Positions 1 to 9,509 of a stretch of 64,000 nucleotides of DNA are shown here, piece by piece; within the stretch, counting starts at the first letter, position 1; each line of letters starts with the position of its first letter. Below the pieces are notes generated by a model. It did no database searches. It had not been told where the DNA came from and was given only the letters and a program-made list of their open reading frames with translations. This DNA comes from Rhodobiaceae bacterium. GTDB lineage: Bacteria > Pseudomonadota > Alphaproteobacteria > Parvibaculales > Parvibaculaceae. The stretch lies in contig CP030277.1 of the NCBI GenBank assembly GCA_003330885.1, positions 1,488,001-1,552,000 on the forward strand, read 5' to 3'. Position numbers and translations under genes: made by a program.

Positions 1-508
1 GGTGATCGTCTGGTGCCGCCGCCAGATAGAAATAGGTGTCAAATCTCTTCGGCATCATCTTGGGCGTAATCCAATGGGCAAAAGGCACCAGCGCGTCACA
101 TGCCAGATGAAGGTCTTCCTGCTCAAGGAAATCAGCCATGGGGACCTCTCCTTTGTGCAATCTGTCCCGCCAGGGTTCCATGCCTTCAAGGCGCTTCCCA
201 TCAACAAACGATGCTGATCCTTTGGGCCGCGCAAGCAGCACACCACATTCTTCAAAGGCTTCCCGAATGGCGGCAACTTGGATGGCGAGTTCACCGTCTG
301 AAACGCCTTCAGCGCCATCACAGCGGGTCCGAATAGCAGGCGCCTTGTCCCCCTCATCAAGCTTGCCGCCCGGGAAGACAAGCGCACCGGAGGCAAAATC
401 GATCTGGTGATGACGAACAACCATAAACACTTCAAGTCCAGGTTCACCGTCTCGTAACAACATGATCGTCGCTGCCGGGATCAATGGTTTTTCAGTTTTC
501 TCGCTCAA
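1..508 (-). CDS. NUDIX hydrolase, 3' part outside window
   Basis: The frame runs off the left edge, so the C-terminus is missing. About 169 residues are visible from a TTG start that has a GGGGGA site four bases upstream; the first ATG would remove the N-terminal strand. A Gly-Gly-Lys turn near residue 47 begins the Nudix box, and the second half (REAFEECGVL) follows after an insertion of about 30 residues. A split box of this type is known from NUDT19-like CoA or nucleotide diphosphatases, so hydrolysis of a CoA ester or nucleoside diphosphate derivative is the likely reaction. Substrate cannot be read from the sequence. The protein has no signal peptide and should be cytoplasmic. It is divergent from the EAL gene that follows. 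Confidence 0.8.
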   Translation of the reverse strand, partial: MSEKTEKPLIPAATIMLLRDGEPGLEVFMVVRHHQIDFASGALVFPGGKLDEGDKAPAIRTRCDGAEGVSDGELAIQVAAIREAFEECGVLLARPKGSASFVDGKRLEGMEPWRDRLHKGEVPMADFLEQEDLHLACDALVPFAHWITPKMMPKRFDTYFYLAAAPDDH

Positions 509-677
509 GTCATCCCCCAATTTCCATTTCGATGACCCTAGCGCTTCGGTCGCCATAGAAACAAATTTACTCAAATTTGCGCGGCGAACGCGACGTCATC
601 CTAACGCGCGAAACTTACACTGGGTCGTAAGTTCAGACAGATTTCGACCCCAGATTCTTTCTCGGTGCCATTGAATT

Positions 678-1640
678 ATGTATAGCAGCTCATCCCCCCT
701 ATCCACTGACGATCTCGATCAGGCATTCACGCAGGGACATTTCTCGGCGGTGTTTCAACCCAAGCTATCTTTGATTGATGGCCGAACGTTAGGCGTTGAA
801 AGCTTTATTCGCTGGCACCATCCAGAATTTGGAATCTTGTTGCCGGGCGAGTTTCTGAGTTTTATCGGGACCGAAGGACGCCTTCAGGAACTAACAGACC
901 TGATGCTCCATGAAGCCGCACGTGTTGTCTCACTCTGGCGCTCCCAACAAAGACACTGGACAGTCTCTGTGAACCTGAGTGCGGAAGACATCGACAATCC
1001 CCACTTGGCCAAACACATGTGTGATCTTTTCACAGCCTATGCGATTCCATCAGATGCGATTTCTGTCGATGTTCCTGAGGCGGCCCTGACAGAAGCCCCC
1101 GAGAAACGGCTAAGCGCGCTGAGCGAACTCAAGAAAAAAGGCATTGCGATCGCACTGGACACTGCCGGGATGGATCTGCTGCCCCACGAGCAGATCAGCT
1201 CTGAGTACTTCTCCGAACTGAAGATCGGTGGTACGTCTTTGATCAAGTTTGCCCGTAGCGTTAGCCGCTCCCGCAAAGGTCTCATCGCCGAAAGGTTGGA
1301 GGCAGCAGCCGCCAATGGCCTTTCCGTAACAGCCACCCGCGTAGAAGACATAGAAACCATCAAGCCATTGGCCGATATGGGCTTCAGCGCTGCTCAAGGC
1401 ACCTTCTTCCGCCACCCTGACACTCAGGAAGGCCTGGAGAACTGGTCATCCGATTGGCTGATGCCTGTCTTGTCAGGTGAGCGTCCACCTCGCGCCGACA
1501 CCATCGCCCGCGCACGGGCAGACCTCGCCGATCCCGACCTGTTGCGTCTACCTGAAGAAGACAGCGACGAAATCAAAGAGGCAGCACCTAACACGCCTGC
1601 AGAAGACGAAACTCAACCACTACAGGTTGCTCTCCACTAG
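678..1640 (+). CDS. Degenerate EAL-domain protein, probably non-catalytic
   Basis: 320 residues; nearly the whole protein is one EAL (c-di-GMP phosphodiesterase) fold. The fold is recognised from ESF at residue 41 followed by RWHHPEFG, from VNLSAEDI, and from the ALDTAG and LKIG strands. In active enzymes these are EAL, NLS, DDFG and LKID, and a later EGVE supplies another acid; here it reads TRVED. Several metal-binding acids are therefore lost and I infer that it does not hydrolyse c-di-GMP but may bind it or a partner. There is no signal peptide, no membrane segment and no GGDEF, PAS or receiver domain. The acidic C-terminal 40 residues look disordered. The ribosome site is weak. It ends 18 bases from the convergent thiolase gene. 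Confidence 0.8.
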   Translation: MYSSSSPLSTDDLDQAFTQGHFSAVFQPKLSLIDGRTLGVESFIRWHHPEFGILLPGEFLSFIGTEGRLQELTDLMLHEAARVVSLWRSQQRHWTVSVNLSAEDIDNPHLAKHMCDLFTAYAIPSDAISVDVPEAALTEAPEKRLSALSELKKKGIAIALDTAGMDLLPHEQISSEYFSELKIGGTSLIKFARSVSRSRKGLIAERLEAAAANGLSVTATRVEDIETIKPLADMGFSAAQGTFFRHPDTQEGLENWSSDWLMPVLSGERPPRADTIARARADLADPDLLRLPEEDSDEIKEAAPNTPAEDETQPLQVALH

Positions 1641-1658
1641 CCTGTTTGCAAACTCGGC

Positions 1659-2873
1659 TTAAACACGCTCAATGATCGTCGCAATGCCCTGGCCGACGCC
1701 AATGCACATTGTGCAGAGCGCATAGCGACCACCTGTCTCCTGCAATTCGTGAACTGCGGTCGTTACCAGCCGCGCGCCGCTCATTCCAAGCGGATGACCG
1801 AGGGCAATCGCACCACCATTCGGGTTCACGTGTGACGCATCATCTGCAAGTCCCAAATCACGCATGACAGCGAGCGATTGAGAGGCAAAAGCCTCGTTCA
1901 ATTCGATCACGTCCATGTCCTCAAGAGAAAGCCCCGTCTGATCGAGGACCTTGCGCACAGCCGGCGCTGGACCAATGCCCATCACCCGAGGGGGCACACC
2001 CGCTGTTGCCATTCCGACGACACGGGCAAGAGGCTTCAGTCCATGCTGCTCAACACCATCATGCGACGCCAGCAGGAGCGCACAGGCGCCGTCGTTTACA
2101 CCGGACGCATTGCCGGCGGTCACAGAACCACCTTCGCGGAACGGCGCTCTGAGTTTCGCAAGTCCCTCCGCCGTTGTTTCGGGGCGAGGATGCTCGTCCA
2201 CCGCAACAACAGTTTCGCCCTTGCGGGTGGATATGGTGACAGGCACGGTTTCTCTCTCAAATCGGCCCCGCGCCATCGCAGCACCTGCTTTCTTTTGGCT
2301 CGATAGCGCAAAGCGGTCCTGATCGTCCCTGGAAATCTGAAAGTCTTCAGCAACATTCTCGCCAGTCTCAGGCATCGAGTCGGTACCGTACTGGCTATTC
2401 ATCAGTGGGTTTACAAACCGCCACCCAATCGTCGTGTCATACATGGTCACATCACGAGCAAAGGCAGTCCCACCCTTTGCCACAACGAAAGGGGCCCGCG
2501 ACATGCTCTCCACACCGCCAGCAATCATGAGATCTGCTTCACCGGACTTGATGGCGCGCGAGGCAGTGCCAACCGCATCCATGCCCGACCCGCACAGGCG
2601 ATTGATTGTTGTCCCAGAAACATTTACCGGCAGGCCCGCCAGCAGCGACGACATACGCGCAACATTGCGATTGTCTTCACCAGCCTGATTGGCACAGCCA
2701 AAGATCACATCGTCCACCCGTTCCCAGTTAACACCGCTGTTCCGCTCCATAATAGCCATCAAAGGAACAGCCCCCAAATCATCCGGACGGACAGTCGCCA
2801 GACTGCCGCCATAGCGGCCTATGGGTGTGCGAACAGCGTCACAGATGAAGGCATCGGTTCGGGAATGGGACAT
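1659..2873 (-). CDS. pcaF: 3-oxoadipyl-CoA thiolase-type acetyl-CoA acyltransferase
   Basis: 404 residues, the normal thiolase length. Catalytic residues are visible: Cys94 in NRLCGSGMDAV (acyl acceptor), His360 in GHPLGMSG and Cys390 in CTMCIGVGQG. The stretch GCANQAGEDNRNVARM around residue 60 is characteristic of the PcaF/PaaJ branch, which cleaves 3-oxoadipyl-CoA to succinyl-CoA and acetyl-CoA at the end of the beta-ketoadipate or phenylacetate pathways. No other pca or paa gene is in the window, so a general beta-oxidation role is also possible. A GAGG site lies eight bases before the ATG. Cytoplasmic. The gene symbol is by family resemblance only. Confidence 0.85.
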   Translation of the reverse strand: MSHSRTDAFICDAVRTPIGRYGGSLATVRPDDLGAVPLMAIMERNSGVNWERVDDVIFGCANQAGEDNRNVARMSSLLAGLPVNVSGTTINRLCGSGMDAVGTASRAIKSGEADLMIAGGVESMSRAPFVVAKGGTAFARDVTMYDTTIGWRFVNPLMNSQYGTDSMPETGENVAEDFQISRDDQDRFALSSQKKAGAAMARGRFERETVPVTISTRKGETVVAVDEHPRPETTAEGLAKLRAPFREGGSVTAGNASGVNDGACALLLASHDGVEQHGLKPLARVVGMATAGVPPRVMGIGPAPAVRKVLDQTGLSLEDMDVIELNEAFASQSLAVMRDLGLADDASHVNPNGGAIALGHPLGMSGARLVTTAVHELQETGGRYALCTMCIGVGQGIATIIERV

Positions 2874-2949
2874 GGGATAAGCCTCGCGTCTCTAAGAAAG
2901 TCGAGCGCGCAGACTATCTCATTTGTCAGCTATTGCCAGTGGCCAAGCG

Positions 2950-4098
2950 CTAAACGAAACTCACTTGCTCGCTCGGCGTTTCGACATGCAGCTTGTCGGA
3001 AATGCGTGACATGCGGCTGAGCAGGAAATCCAGATCGTCTCCCTCCAAACCGTCATAGCTCGTCAACAAGCGCTCCAGCATGCGGAGACGGAAATTGTAC
3101 CGGTCACTCTCGGCGCCCGTGTAATCCATCTCCTGATAAATATCGACAGCAGACCGAAAGGCAGGAAAGAGAACCTGCGGCAGCCTCGCTCTCGCATAAA
3201 GCGCTTTCAGACCCAGCGGGCCCTTATCGTGCATTAGAGACCAGACTTTGGGCTCAGGCAGACCTGTGAGCTGAACGAAAATTGCCTCAGCAAAACGCAT
3301 TTCGCCCAAGCACATCGCACGGAGCAGCAGAGAGGAAGTCATACGTCCCGTAGTAGCCAGCTGTTCCACAAGCTTGGGAATATCTTTGCTCTCAATGCCA
3401 TCAACCAGATCGACTGTTGTCCGCTCGCGGCTGTCTTTAATGACCTGAGCGGCAACATCCTCGCTAATGTCATGGCGCTCAATAAGATATCCCCGCAATT
3501 CGTCAGAGACGGCAGTGACCAAGTGTTCGACAACGGTCACAGGCAGGTCGGCGCGTTTCACCAGTTTCTTGGCAATGGCTTCATCGTCACCAAACCGGTC
3601 AGCAACAGCAACAAGCGTCCCCTCCCAGAAACTAGCGCCTTCGTTTCCTGTAAGGCACAGGACCACGTCACGGTTGTCGGTTGAGACCAAGGCATCTGAC
3701 ACTTCTGGTGAGACAGTCGGGCGGCTTGCAATCGACATCTGCTTCGCTCGCGACCCACTATTCACTATGGAAATCAGCGCCTCGTCACTGAAGACAGGCG
3801 ATATTTCAAGAACGGGGCGCGCGACCTCATCGATATCGGCTGCCAATGATTCAAGAATGTCTTTTGGAGCGCCGGGCATGGAGCACAGGGATTTCGCCAA
3901 GCTCTCGCGCACCATCTGCGCTGTGTCTTGGACAAGAAGCGCCAGAATTTCGTGGGCCAATTCTCGCTCACGGTGCGTGATCAATGCGTTGTCAAAACGC
4001 TCAGCGACTTTTGTGCCAACTTCTACTCTAGCCTCAGGCGACGGATCGCGGGCCAGTGCGGCGACATCGAAAGCACTCAAAACTGGAGTATCTGTCAT
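2950..4098 (-). CDS. DUF2336 domain protein
   Basis: 382 residues from an ATG preceded by AGGAG at ten bases; an ATG 72 bases further upstream lacks a good site. The protein is almost entirely helical with repeated short alpha hairpins, resembling HEAT-type repeats, and matches the DUF2336 family common in alphaproteobacteria. No catalytic motif, signal peptide or membrane helix is seen. Some DUF2336 proteins are linked to stress or to c-di-GMP and flagellar control, but the function of this one is not established. It stands alone between the thiolase and desaturase genes. Confidence 0.75.
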   Translation of the reverse strand: MTDTPVLSAFDVAALARDPSPEARVEVGTKVAERFDNALITHRERELAHEILALLVQDTAQMVRESLAKSLCSMPGAPKDILESLAADIDEVARPVLEISPVFSDEALISIVNSGSRAKQMSIASRPTVSPEVSDALVSTDNRDVVLCLTGNEGASFWEGTLVAVADRFGDDEAIAKKLVKRADLPVTVVEHLVTAVSDELRGYLIERHDISEDVAAQVIKDSRERTTVDLVDGIESKDIPKLVEQLATTGRMTSSLLLRAMCLGEMRFAEAIFVQLTGLPEPKVWSLMHDKGPLGLKALYARARLPQVLFPAFRSAVDIYQEMDYTGAESDRYNFRLRMLERLLTSYDGLEGDDLDFLLSRMSRISDKLHVETPSEQVSFV

Positions 4099-4353
4099 GG
4101 GTGTCTCGCTCCTATTCCCTCCCCTGCAGGCACAGGGGGTTTGGGTCATTTCGGAAATAGTAGCGAGCACGGGTTAACGAAGACTTCAGGTGGTGTGTAT
4201 AAACAGCGCCTAAGCGTAAGAAAGTGGAAACCACAAAAAACGCTGTTTTCGCCCTTTTCAGAACGGCACCCCCACTTTCGCAGGTCTTCTGATCAACTTA
4301 CGACCTCTGTGGAAAACGTAAAAGTTTACCTATGGTCTGCCGCCAGAGAGGGG

Positions 4354-5268
4354 TCAGTCAGACGGTGGTGTCCGGAACGGATGGACCAATTGCTCTGTAA
4401 ACCCAGCGGGCATGGGCCCATGAATCCCGATCTTCGCTGGGGGCCGACGATCCGCATCAAAATATGTGCGAAACAAAATGTCCCAGAGCATCAGATTCTC
4501 GCCGTAGTTCTTATTGCCTTCGTTCAGGTCCAGCGAATGGTGCCAACGGTGAAGGCCTGGTGTGTTGAAGACGTAGTTGAGCGGCCCGGTACGAGTTTCA
4601 ATATTGCAATGGGTCAGAATACCTACGAACGCAGTGAAAGCACTCACCCAAAGGAATACTTCCATCGGCGCGCCCATCAGGAAGAGCAAAGGTTGGCTCA
4701 AAATGATGCTGAAGAACGAATCCACGAAATGGAAACGGCCTGTATTGATCACCCACAACCGGGTCACGGAATGATGCACCGCGTGAAAACGCCAGATATA
4801 GGGAATCTCATGCGCCAAACGATGAGCCCAATAGAGACCAAATTCAGCGATCACCAACCCCAGAACCACCTGCGCCAGCATGGGCCAGCCACCTGGCCAA
4901 TACCCATCTGTTGAACCAGCCGGTGGCTGCACAGCGCCCGCAATCCCCACAGTGGCTGTAACAATAACCAGGACCTGCACCAGCCCTTTGTTCAGCAGGG
5001 TATGCGCAAGGTTGGCAAAGGTCTGCTTGTCATCCTTCAACCAGGCGCGCTCATGGGGCATCAGCCGTTCCAGAATACCAACGGTCAGCGCGAAACTCAG
5101 ATAGACAATATTGAAAACGAGAATGGGCGAGTCAGTTGTCATCCCCCACCCTGTCAAGGTCACACCGGCTGCGAGCAGGCCGGGCCAAACAATGAAAGAT
5201 GCCAAAAAGCGAACCCGCCCGCTGTCTGCATACCCGCTTTTCACCGCACTCTGGTCCGTCACACTCAC
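4354..5268 (-). CDS. Sterol desaturase / fatty acid hydroxylase family membrane protein
   Basis: 304 residues with four or five hydrophobic segments. The di-iron histidine boxes of the family are present in order: HRLAH, then HAVHH about ten residues later, and HRWHH near the C-terminus. Members use O2 to hydroxylate or desaturate lipids or sterol-like compounds in the membrane; the substrate here is unknown. The start is GTG; a second in-frame GTG six bases downstream has better spacing from AGGAG and may be the true start. The gene is 18 bases behind the DksA-like gene on the same strand, so the two are probably co-transcribed. Confidence 0.85.
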   Translation of the reverse strand: MSVTDQSAVKSGYADSGRVRFLASFIVWPGLLAAGVTLTGWGMTTDSPILVFNIVYLSFALTVGILERLMPHERAWLKDDKQTFANLAHTLLNKGLVQVLVIVTATVGIAGAVQPPAGSTDGYWPGGWPMLAQVVLGLVIAEFGLYWAHRLAHEIPYIWRFHAVHHSVTRLWVINTGRFHFVDSFFSIILSQPLLFLMGAPMEVFLWVSAFTAFVGILTHCNIETRTGPLNYVFNTPGLHRWHHSLDLNEGNKNYGENLMLWDILFRTYFDADRRPPAKIGIHGPMPAGFTEQLVHPFRTPPSD

Positions 5269-5286
5269 TCCTGAACCCTCTTCTCT

Positions 5287-5631
5287 CTACTTCGCATGCG
5301 CGACACAGGTCGCCGCAGCGGGATCCAAATCCAATCGGCCACGCTCAATCGCGTCACCACAGGCTGCACAATACCCGAATTCGCCGTCATCGATACGAGC
5401 GAGCGCCGCGTCAATTTTGCGCAGATCAAGCGCCCGGCGGCGATCGGTCTCTTGAGCCATCGCCTGTGCTTGTAGCGCATCCATTCGACTGAGGCGCCCC
5501 ACACTTTGTTGATCAAGCTGAACAACCGCGCTCGCGTCTTTAGAAGACGCTTGCATCTCCTGCAAATCAGCCTTCATGGAATGCAAGAGCGCCGCAAAGT
5601 CAGCGAGTTCCTTGTCGGTCAAATCAGCCAT
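5287..5631 (-). CDS. TraR/DksA family zinc-finger protein
   Basis: 114 residues from the ATG that gives MADLTDKEL; an upstream ATG adds ten residues of unlikely sequence. An N-terminal coiled-coil-like helical region (residues about 1-80) is followed by the zinc finger GYCAACGDAIERGRL. Small DksA-like proteins bind the RNA polymerase secondary channel and tune transcription. The finger reads C-x2-C-x17-C-x2-H, so the fourth ligand is His rather than Cys. The protein is shorter than E. coli DksA (151 residues) and lies in a two-gene unit with the desaturase. Confidence 0.85.
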   Translation of the reverse strand: MADLTDKELADFAALLHSMKADLQEMQASSKDASAVVQLDQQSVGRLSRMDALQAQAMAQETDRRRALDLRKIDAALARIDDGEFGYCAACGDAIERGRLDLDPAAATCVAHAK

Positions 5632-5762
5632 GCCCCAGCGTAACACGAGAAGCAAAATCACCGAAAACCGGCCATTTTGACACCATGGCGGAAGTGTGGA
5701 TGATCCGCCGCAACAAGAAACAACACACCCGGCCCCATGTTGGCCGGTATTCGGGGGTTCTT

Positions 5763-6968
5763 ATGCTCGACGGCATTCGCGTGATTGAAATGGCAACTTA
5801 CATCGCAGCACCCGGCGCGGGCGGCATTATGGCTGACTGGGGCGCTGATGTGGTCAAAGTGGAGCCCCTACATGGCTGCCCAATGCGCCAGTTCCTCTCA
5901 AACATCGGATCTGAAGGTCTGCAAGGGAACCCGGTCTTCACCATCGACAATCGGGGCAAAAAAGGTGTGGCTCTCGACACGAGCAAACCTGAAGGCGTCG
6001 CAGCGCTGAAGAAACTGGTAGCGGACGCAGACGTCTTTCTCACAAATGTCCGCCCTGGCGGTTTGGAGCGCTCGGGCCTCGACTATGAAAGCCTCAAAGC
6101 CATCAATCCAAAACTCATCTATGCCAGCGTCACCGGCTACGGTCTGACCGGCCCCGACCGCGACAAGCCGGGTTTTGACGTTGCTGCTTTTTATGCGCGT
6201 TCCGGTATTGGCCGCATGGCAACGCCGAAGGGACAGGAACCCGCCCCACTCCGCATGGCCAATGGCGACCACACCACAGCAATGGCAACCGTTGCAGGAA
6301 TTCTGGCTGCGATCATCGAACGCGGCAAAACAGGCAAAGGCAAACTTGTTGAATCTTCCCTGCTTCGTACAGGCATTTACACAGGCGGATCAGATATGTC
6401 GATCCAGCTTATGTTCGGCAAGCTGGCCACCTCCAAGAGTCGCCATGAGGCACTAAGTCCAACATCCAACTTCTTCTTGACCAAAGATGACTATTGGATT
6501 GCGCTTGTGCCGCGCCAGGGCCAGAAGGATTGGGCCGGTGTTTGCCGTGCTTTAGGCCATCCAGACCTTATCGAAGATGAACGGTTCGCTACGCCAAAAG
6601 CCCGTCGCACGCACGCGGCGGCCCTTGTCGACATTATGGACGCAACCTTCCGCGAACACGATCTGGAATATTGGCGCGAGAGGCTAGACGCGGAAGATCA
6701 AATCTGGTCGCCCATGCAGCACCCAAGAGATGTCGTGGAAGATGAACAGGCCCACGCTGCGGGTGGCTTCGTCGACATTGCCGGTCCTGACGGCAAACCA
6801 GCCTTTAAGTCACCCGCGGGGCCTATCAGGTTCTCAGATGTGGAAGATGGTATGAAGGCCCCGGCGCCAGGCCTCGGTGAACACACAGAGGAGGTGTTGA
6901 GGGCTGCTGGTGTAACGGACGAAGAATGGAAAGCACTCAAAGCAACCGGGACCGTCCAGGAGGCTTAA
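5763..6968 (+). CDS. CaiB/BaiF family (class III) CoA transferase
   Basis: 401 residues from the ATG giving MLDGIRVIEMAT, the normal family N-terminus; a start 78 bases upstream gives a basic extension not seen in the family. Typical motifs are DWGADVVKVEP, the DNRGKKGVALD strand, and NGDHTTAM, whose Asp is the likely acyl-anhydride nucleophile. The enzyme moves CoA between carboxylic acids by an ordered mechanism; the substrate pair is unknown. Cytoplasmic. Its last four bases overlap the end of the convergent transglycosylase gene. Confidence 0.88.
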   Translation: MLDGIRVIEMATYIAAPGAGGIMADWGADVVKVEPLHGCPMRQFLSNIGSEGLQGNPVFTIDNRGKKGVALDTSKPEGVAALKKLVADADVFLTNVRPGGLERSGLDYESLKAINPKLIYASVTGYGLTGPDRDKPGFDVAAFYARSGIGRMATPKGQEPAPLRMANGDHTTAMATVAGILAAIIERGKTGKGKLVESSLLRTGIYTGGSDMSIQLMFGKLATSKSRHEALSPTSNFFLTKDDYWIALVPRQGQKDWAGVCRALGHPDLIEDERFATPKARRTHAAALVDIMDATFREHDLEYWRERLDAEDQIWSPMQHPRDVVEDEQAHAAGGFVDIAGPDGKPAFKSPAGPIRFSDVEDGMKAPAPGLGEHTEEVLRAAGVTDEEWKALKATGTVQEA

Positions 6969-7831
6969 GAGGCAGACGCGCTGAGCCTCAGTTCGTCATA
7001 AGCCTGTTCTTTACGCCGCGATGTTTCTGCATCAACACGTTCAGGCGCTTCCAGCGAAGCCAGAATATTCACAACCATCGGGTTGAGTTCCATGGTTGGC
7101 CGTGAGTAGCCCGTGGCCACTTGCAGTGGCGGCATGGCCGGGCCACCTGGGTTTCGGCGCGCAGGTGCTGGAATAGAGTCACCCGGCAACGCCGGAGCTG
7201 GATCGTGACTGCCTCCATCATGGCGGGAGATGAGATTGCGATAGACCTCGCGCATGGATTTCGCACGGCCTTCCCCATCAAAGAAAATGGATTTATTGGC
7301 ACTCGCCGCCCGGGGGAAGAGATCTGCCGCGGATCGCCCAGGAGCGACTTCTGTTGCCTGGATAAAATCGATGGCCCCGCCGGTCCCTAAGAAATGGGAC
7401 ATATAGAGCTCACCGTCGCTCACTTCCCGGTCGAGCTCACGCTCCATGCGGTTCTCCGCACCTCGGGTCATGGCACCGGCCATGAGCGCGGCACTGGTGG
7501 GATTATAACGCTCGGCAAGAATTTCCTGCTTCATGGCTGGATCGGCTACAAAATGCCGACCTCGACCATCTACCTCAATAGCCTCCGCATAGTCCGCGAG
7601 CCCGTGCTCCGCACCATTTTGTTTCACGGTGCTCAGCCACGTCTGATCGATGAACTGAAAAAGCCCCGCAGCGCTGGAAGTCCTTGCTTTTGCTGTACTT
7701 TCCAGGCTCGACTCGCGCATCGCTGTCTGCATCAGATAGTCAAAATCGACCCCTGTTGCATCGCTGGCCTGTGCAATCGCGCCGGTCACTTCTCGCGGCG
7801 TCGCCGCTATCTGTGTGTAAATCGAAGTCAT
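6965..7831 (-). CDS. SLT-domain lytic transglycosylase without signal peptide
   Basis: 288 residues. The soluble lytic transglycosylase fold occupies roughly residues 10-170: catalytic Glu40 in AMRESSLES, then SSAAGLFQFIDQTWL and the SHFLGTGGA segment. The last 100 residues are Pro/Ala/Ser-rich and probably disordered. No Sec signal or lipobox is present at the start, which has an AAGGTGAGAC ribosome site. Similar signal-less enzymes in alphaproteobacteria are exported through flagellar or other specialised machines to open peptidoglycan, but no flagellar gene is nearby. Cleavage of glycan strands to 1,6-anhydro ends is the family reaction. Confidence 0.8.
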   Translation of the reverse strand: MTSIYTQIAATPREVTGAIAQASDATGVDFDYLMQTAMRESSLESTAKARTSSAAGLFQFIDQTWLSTVKQNGAEHGLADYAEAIEVDGRGRHFVADPAMKQEILAERYNPTSAALMAGAMTRGAENRMERELDREVSDGELYMSHFLGTGGAIDFIQATEVAPGRSAADLFPRAASANKSIFFDGEGRAKSMREVYRNLISRHDGGSHDPAPALPGDSIPAPARRNPGGPAMPPLQVATGYSRPTMELNPMVVNILASLEAPERVDAETSRRKEQAYDELRLSASAS

Positions 7832-7973
7832 GTCTCACCTTTTCCCGACATCAACATCGCAAGGCTCGTGCCAGAAGCTCGCAGACCGGTGACCGACAGA
7901 AAACCTCACTTTTCCTAGCCCTTTCCAGAGAAGTGGGTAAGCTCGCGTTCGGGGAAATCAGGAGGAGAAAAGA

Positions 7974-9395
7974 ATGTCGGAGACCGAAGTCGCAGCGGAA
8001 GTATCTGAAACGCTGCACCATCCAGGCGCGTCAGTCCCAGGTGAAAAGCCCTATCCCAATCCTGTCTACGCCTGGTACGTGGTCGCTGTTCTGGTGGTCG
8101 CCTACACCTTCTCCTTCATTGACCGCCAGATTTTGAGCCTTTTGGTGGGCCCCATGAAGCGGGACCTGAGTATCTCAGACTTTGAGATGAGCCTGCTCCA
8201 GGGCTTCGCCTTCGCGATCTTCTACGCAGTGCTTGGCTTACCTATTGGCCGCATGGTCGACAGCAAAAAACGCGTCACCATCATCTCGGCCGGCATCCTC
8301 GTATGGAGTGCTATGACGGCCCTGTGTGGCACCGCCCGTTCTTACTGGGAACTGTTTCTCTATCGAATGGGCGTTGGCGTAGGCGAAGCAGCCCTGTCCC
8401 CTGCCGCTTATTCCATGTTGGCTGATTATTTCCGCCCAGAACGCATGGGCTTTGCCCTCGGTGTCTACGGCATGGGTGTCTATATCGGCGCAGGCCTCGC
8501 CCTCGTCATTGGGGCTCAGGTAATCGCCATCGTAAATACGACAGGCGCAACAACGCTCCCGCTCATTGGCGACATATACCCCTGGCAGGTCGTCTTTTTG
8601 GCGGTTGGTCTGCCCGGCATTCTGGTTGCCATTTGGATGTGGACGATTAAGGAACCCGAGCGCCGTGGTCATATGCGCACAGAGACCAATGAAGACGGCG
8701 AAGAAACCCATGCCCCTCTGCCACTCGGTGAAGTCGTGGGCTTCATGTGGCAGAACCGAGCCACCCTCGTTTCCCACCACCTATGCTATGCGCTAGGGGC
8801 CATGATGGCCTATGGCGTGGCGGCCTGGATACCAACCTTCCTCGTTCGCACCCACGGGTGGGCGATCGTCGATGCCGGCACTTATTACGGCCTTATCGTC
8901 ATGGTCTTTGGCACGGCTGGCGTCGTTGCTGGTGGCTGGATGGGTGACAAAGTAACAGCCTCAGGGCGACCAAACGGTCGTTTGTTGGTAATGGGGCTTG
9001 GCTGCCTTGCCGCAGCACCGTTCGCACTTACCTACCCACTTGTGGAGAATATCCCGCTTCTATTCGTGCTTCTCTGCTTCGCAACATTCTTCTCAACCTT
9101 TGCAATTTCCCCTGGCGCCGCCGCCATTCAGGAACTCATGCCCAACCAGATGCGCGGCTTTGCGTCTGCCTTCATGATCTTTGTGATCACGCTGATCGGC
9201 CTTGGACTTGGTCCTTCAGTGATCGCGGCGATGACGGATTTCGTCTACCAGGACGAAATGATGATCCGCTATTCACTCGCCTATCCGCCCGCGATCATAT
9301 TGCTCGCTGGTGGATTGATTGGCCTTGCAGGGCTCAAACCCTATCTGGTCAGTCGAGAGCGCGTAATCGCCTGGTCAAAGCAGCACGAAAGCTAA
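7974..9395 (+). CDS. MFS transporter, spinster-like
   Basis: 473 residues with about twelve membrane segments. The cytoplasmic N-terminal 30 residues precede TM1 (AWYVVAVLVVAYTFSFIDRQ). FIDRQILSLLVGPMK and the loop-2/3 motif GRMVDSKKR are typical of the spinster/hexuronate branch of the major facilitator superfamily. It is a proton- or substrate-driven carrier in the inner membrane; its cargo is not recognisable. An AGGAGGAG ribosome site lies before the ATG. Such carriers are often found beside CoA-linked catabolic genes, which fits the CaiB gene upstream. Confidence 0.88.
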   Translation: MSETEVAAEVSETLHHPGASVPGEKPYPNPVYAWYVVAVLVVAYTFSFIDRQILSLLVGPMKRDLSISDFEMSLLQGFAFAIFYAVLGLPIGRMVDSKKRVTIISAGILVWSAMTALCGTARSYWELFLYRMGVGVGEAALSPAAYSMLADYFRPERMGFALGVYGMGVYIGAGLALVIGAQVIAIVNTTGATTLPLIGDIYPWQVVFLAVGLPGILVAIWMWTIKEPERRGHMRTETNEDGEETHAPLPLGEVVGFMWQNRATLVSHHLCYALGAMMAYGVAAWIPTFLVRTHGWAIVDAGTYYGLIVMVFGTAGVVAGGWMGDKVTASGRPNGRLLVMGLGCLAAAPFALTYPLVENIPLLFVLLCFATFFSTFAISPGAAAIQELMPNQMRGFASAFMIFVITLIGLGLGPSVIAAMTDFVYQDEMMIRYSLAYPPAIILLAGGLIGLAGLKPYLVSRERVIAWSKQHES

Positions 9396-9509
9396 ACGGC
9401 GAGAAAATTCAGAGCGTTGGAAGGCGAGTCGGACTCAAGATGAGAACGGCTTATCAGCCTGTGGATGATTCCAAAATCAGACTCATCTTCAATGACTTAG
9501 CGCGAAACG

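Noticed and set aside
462-674. 70-codon frame ahead of the EAL gene
   Set aside because: Overlaps the N-terminus of the NUDIX gene and has no ribosome site.
3928-4914. A 328-codon frame antisense to the desaturase and DUF2336 genes
   Set aside because: No family or ribosome site, and it crosses two convincing genes.
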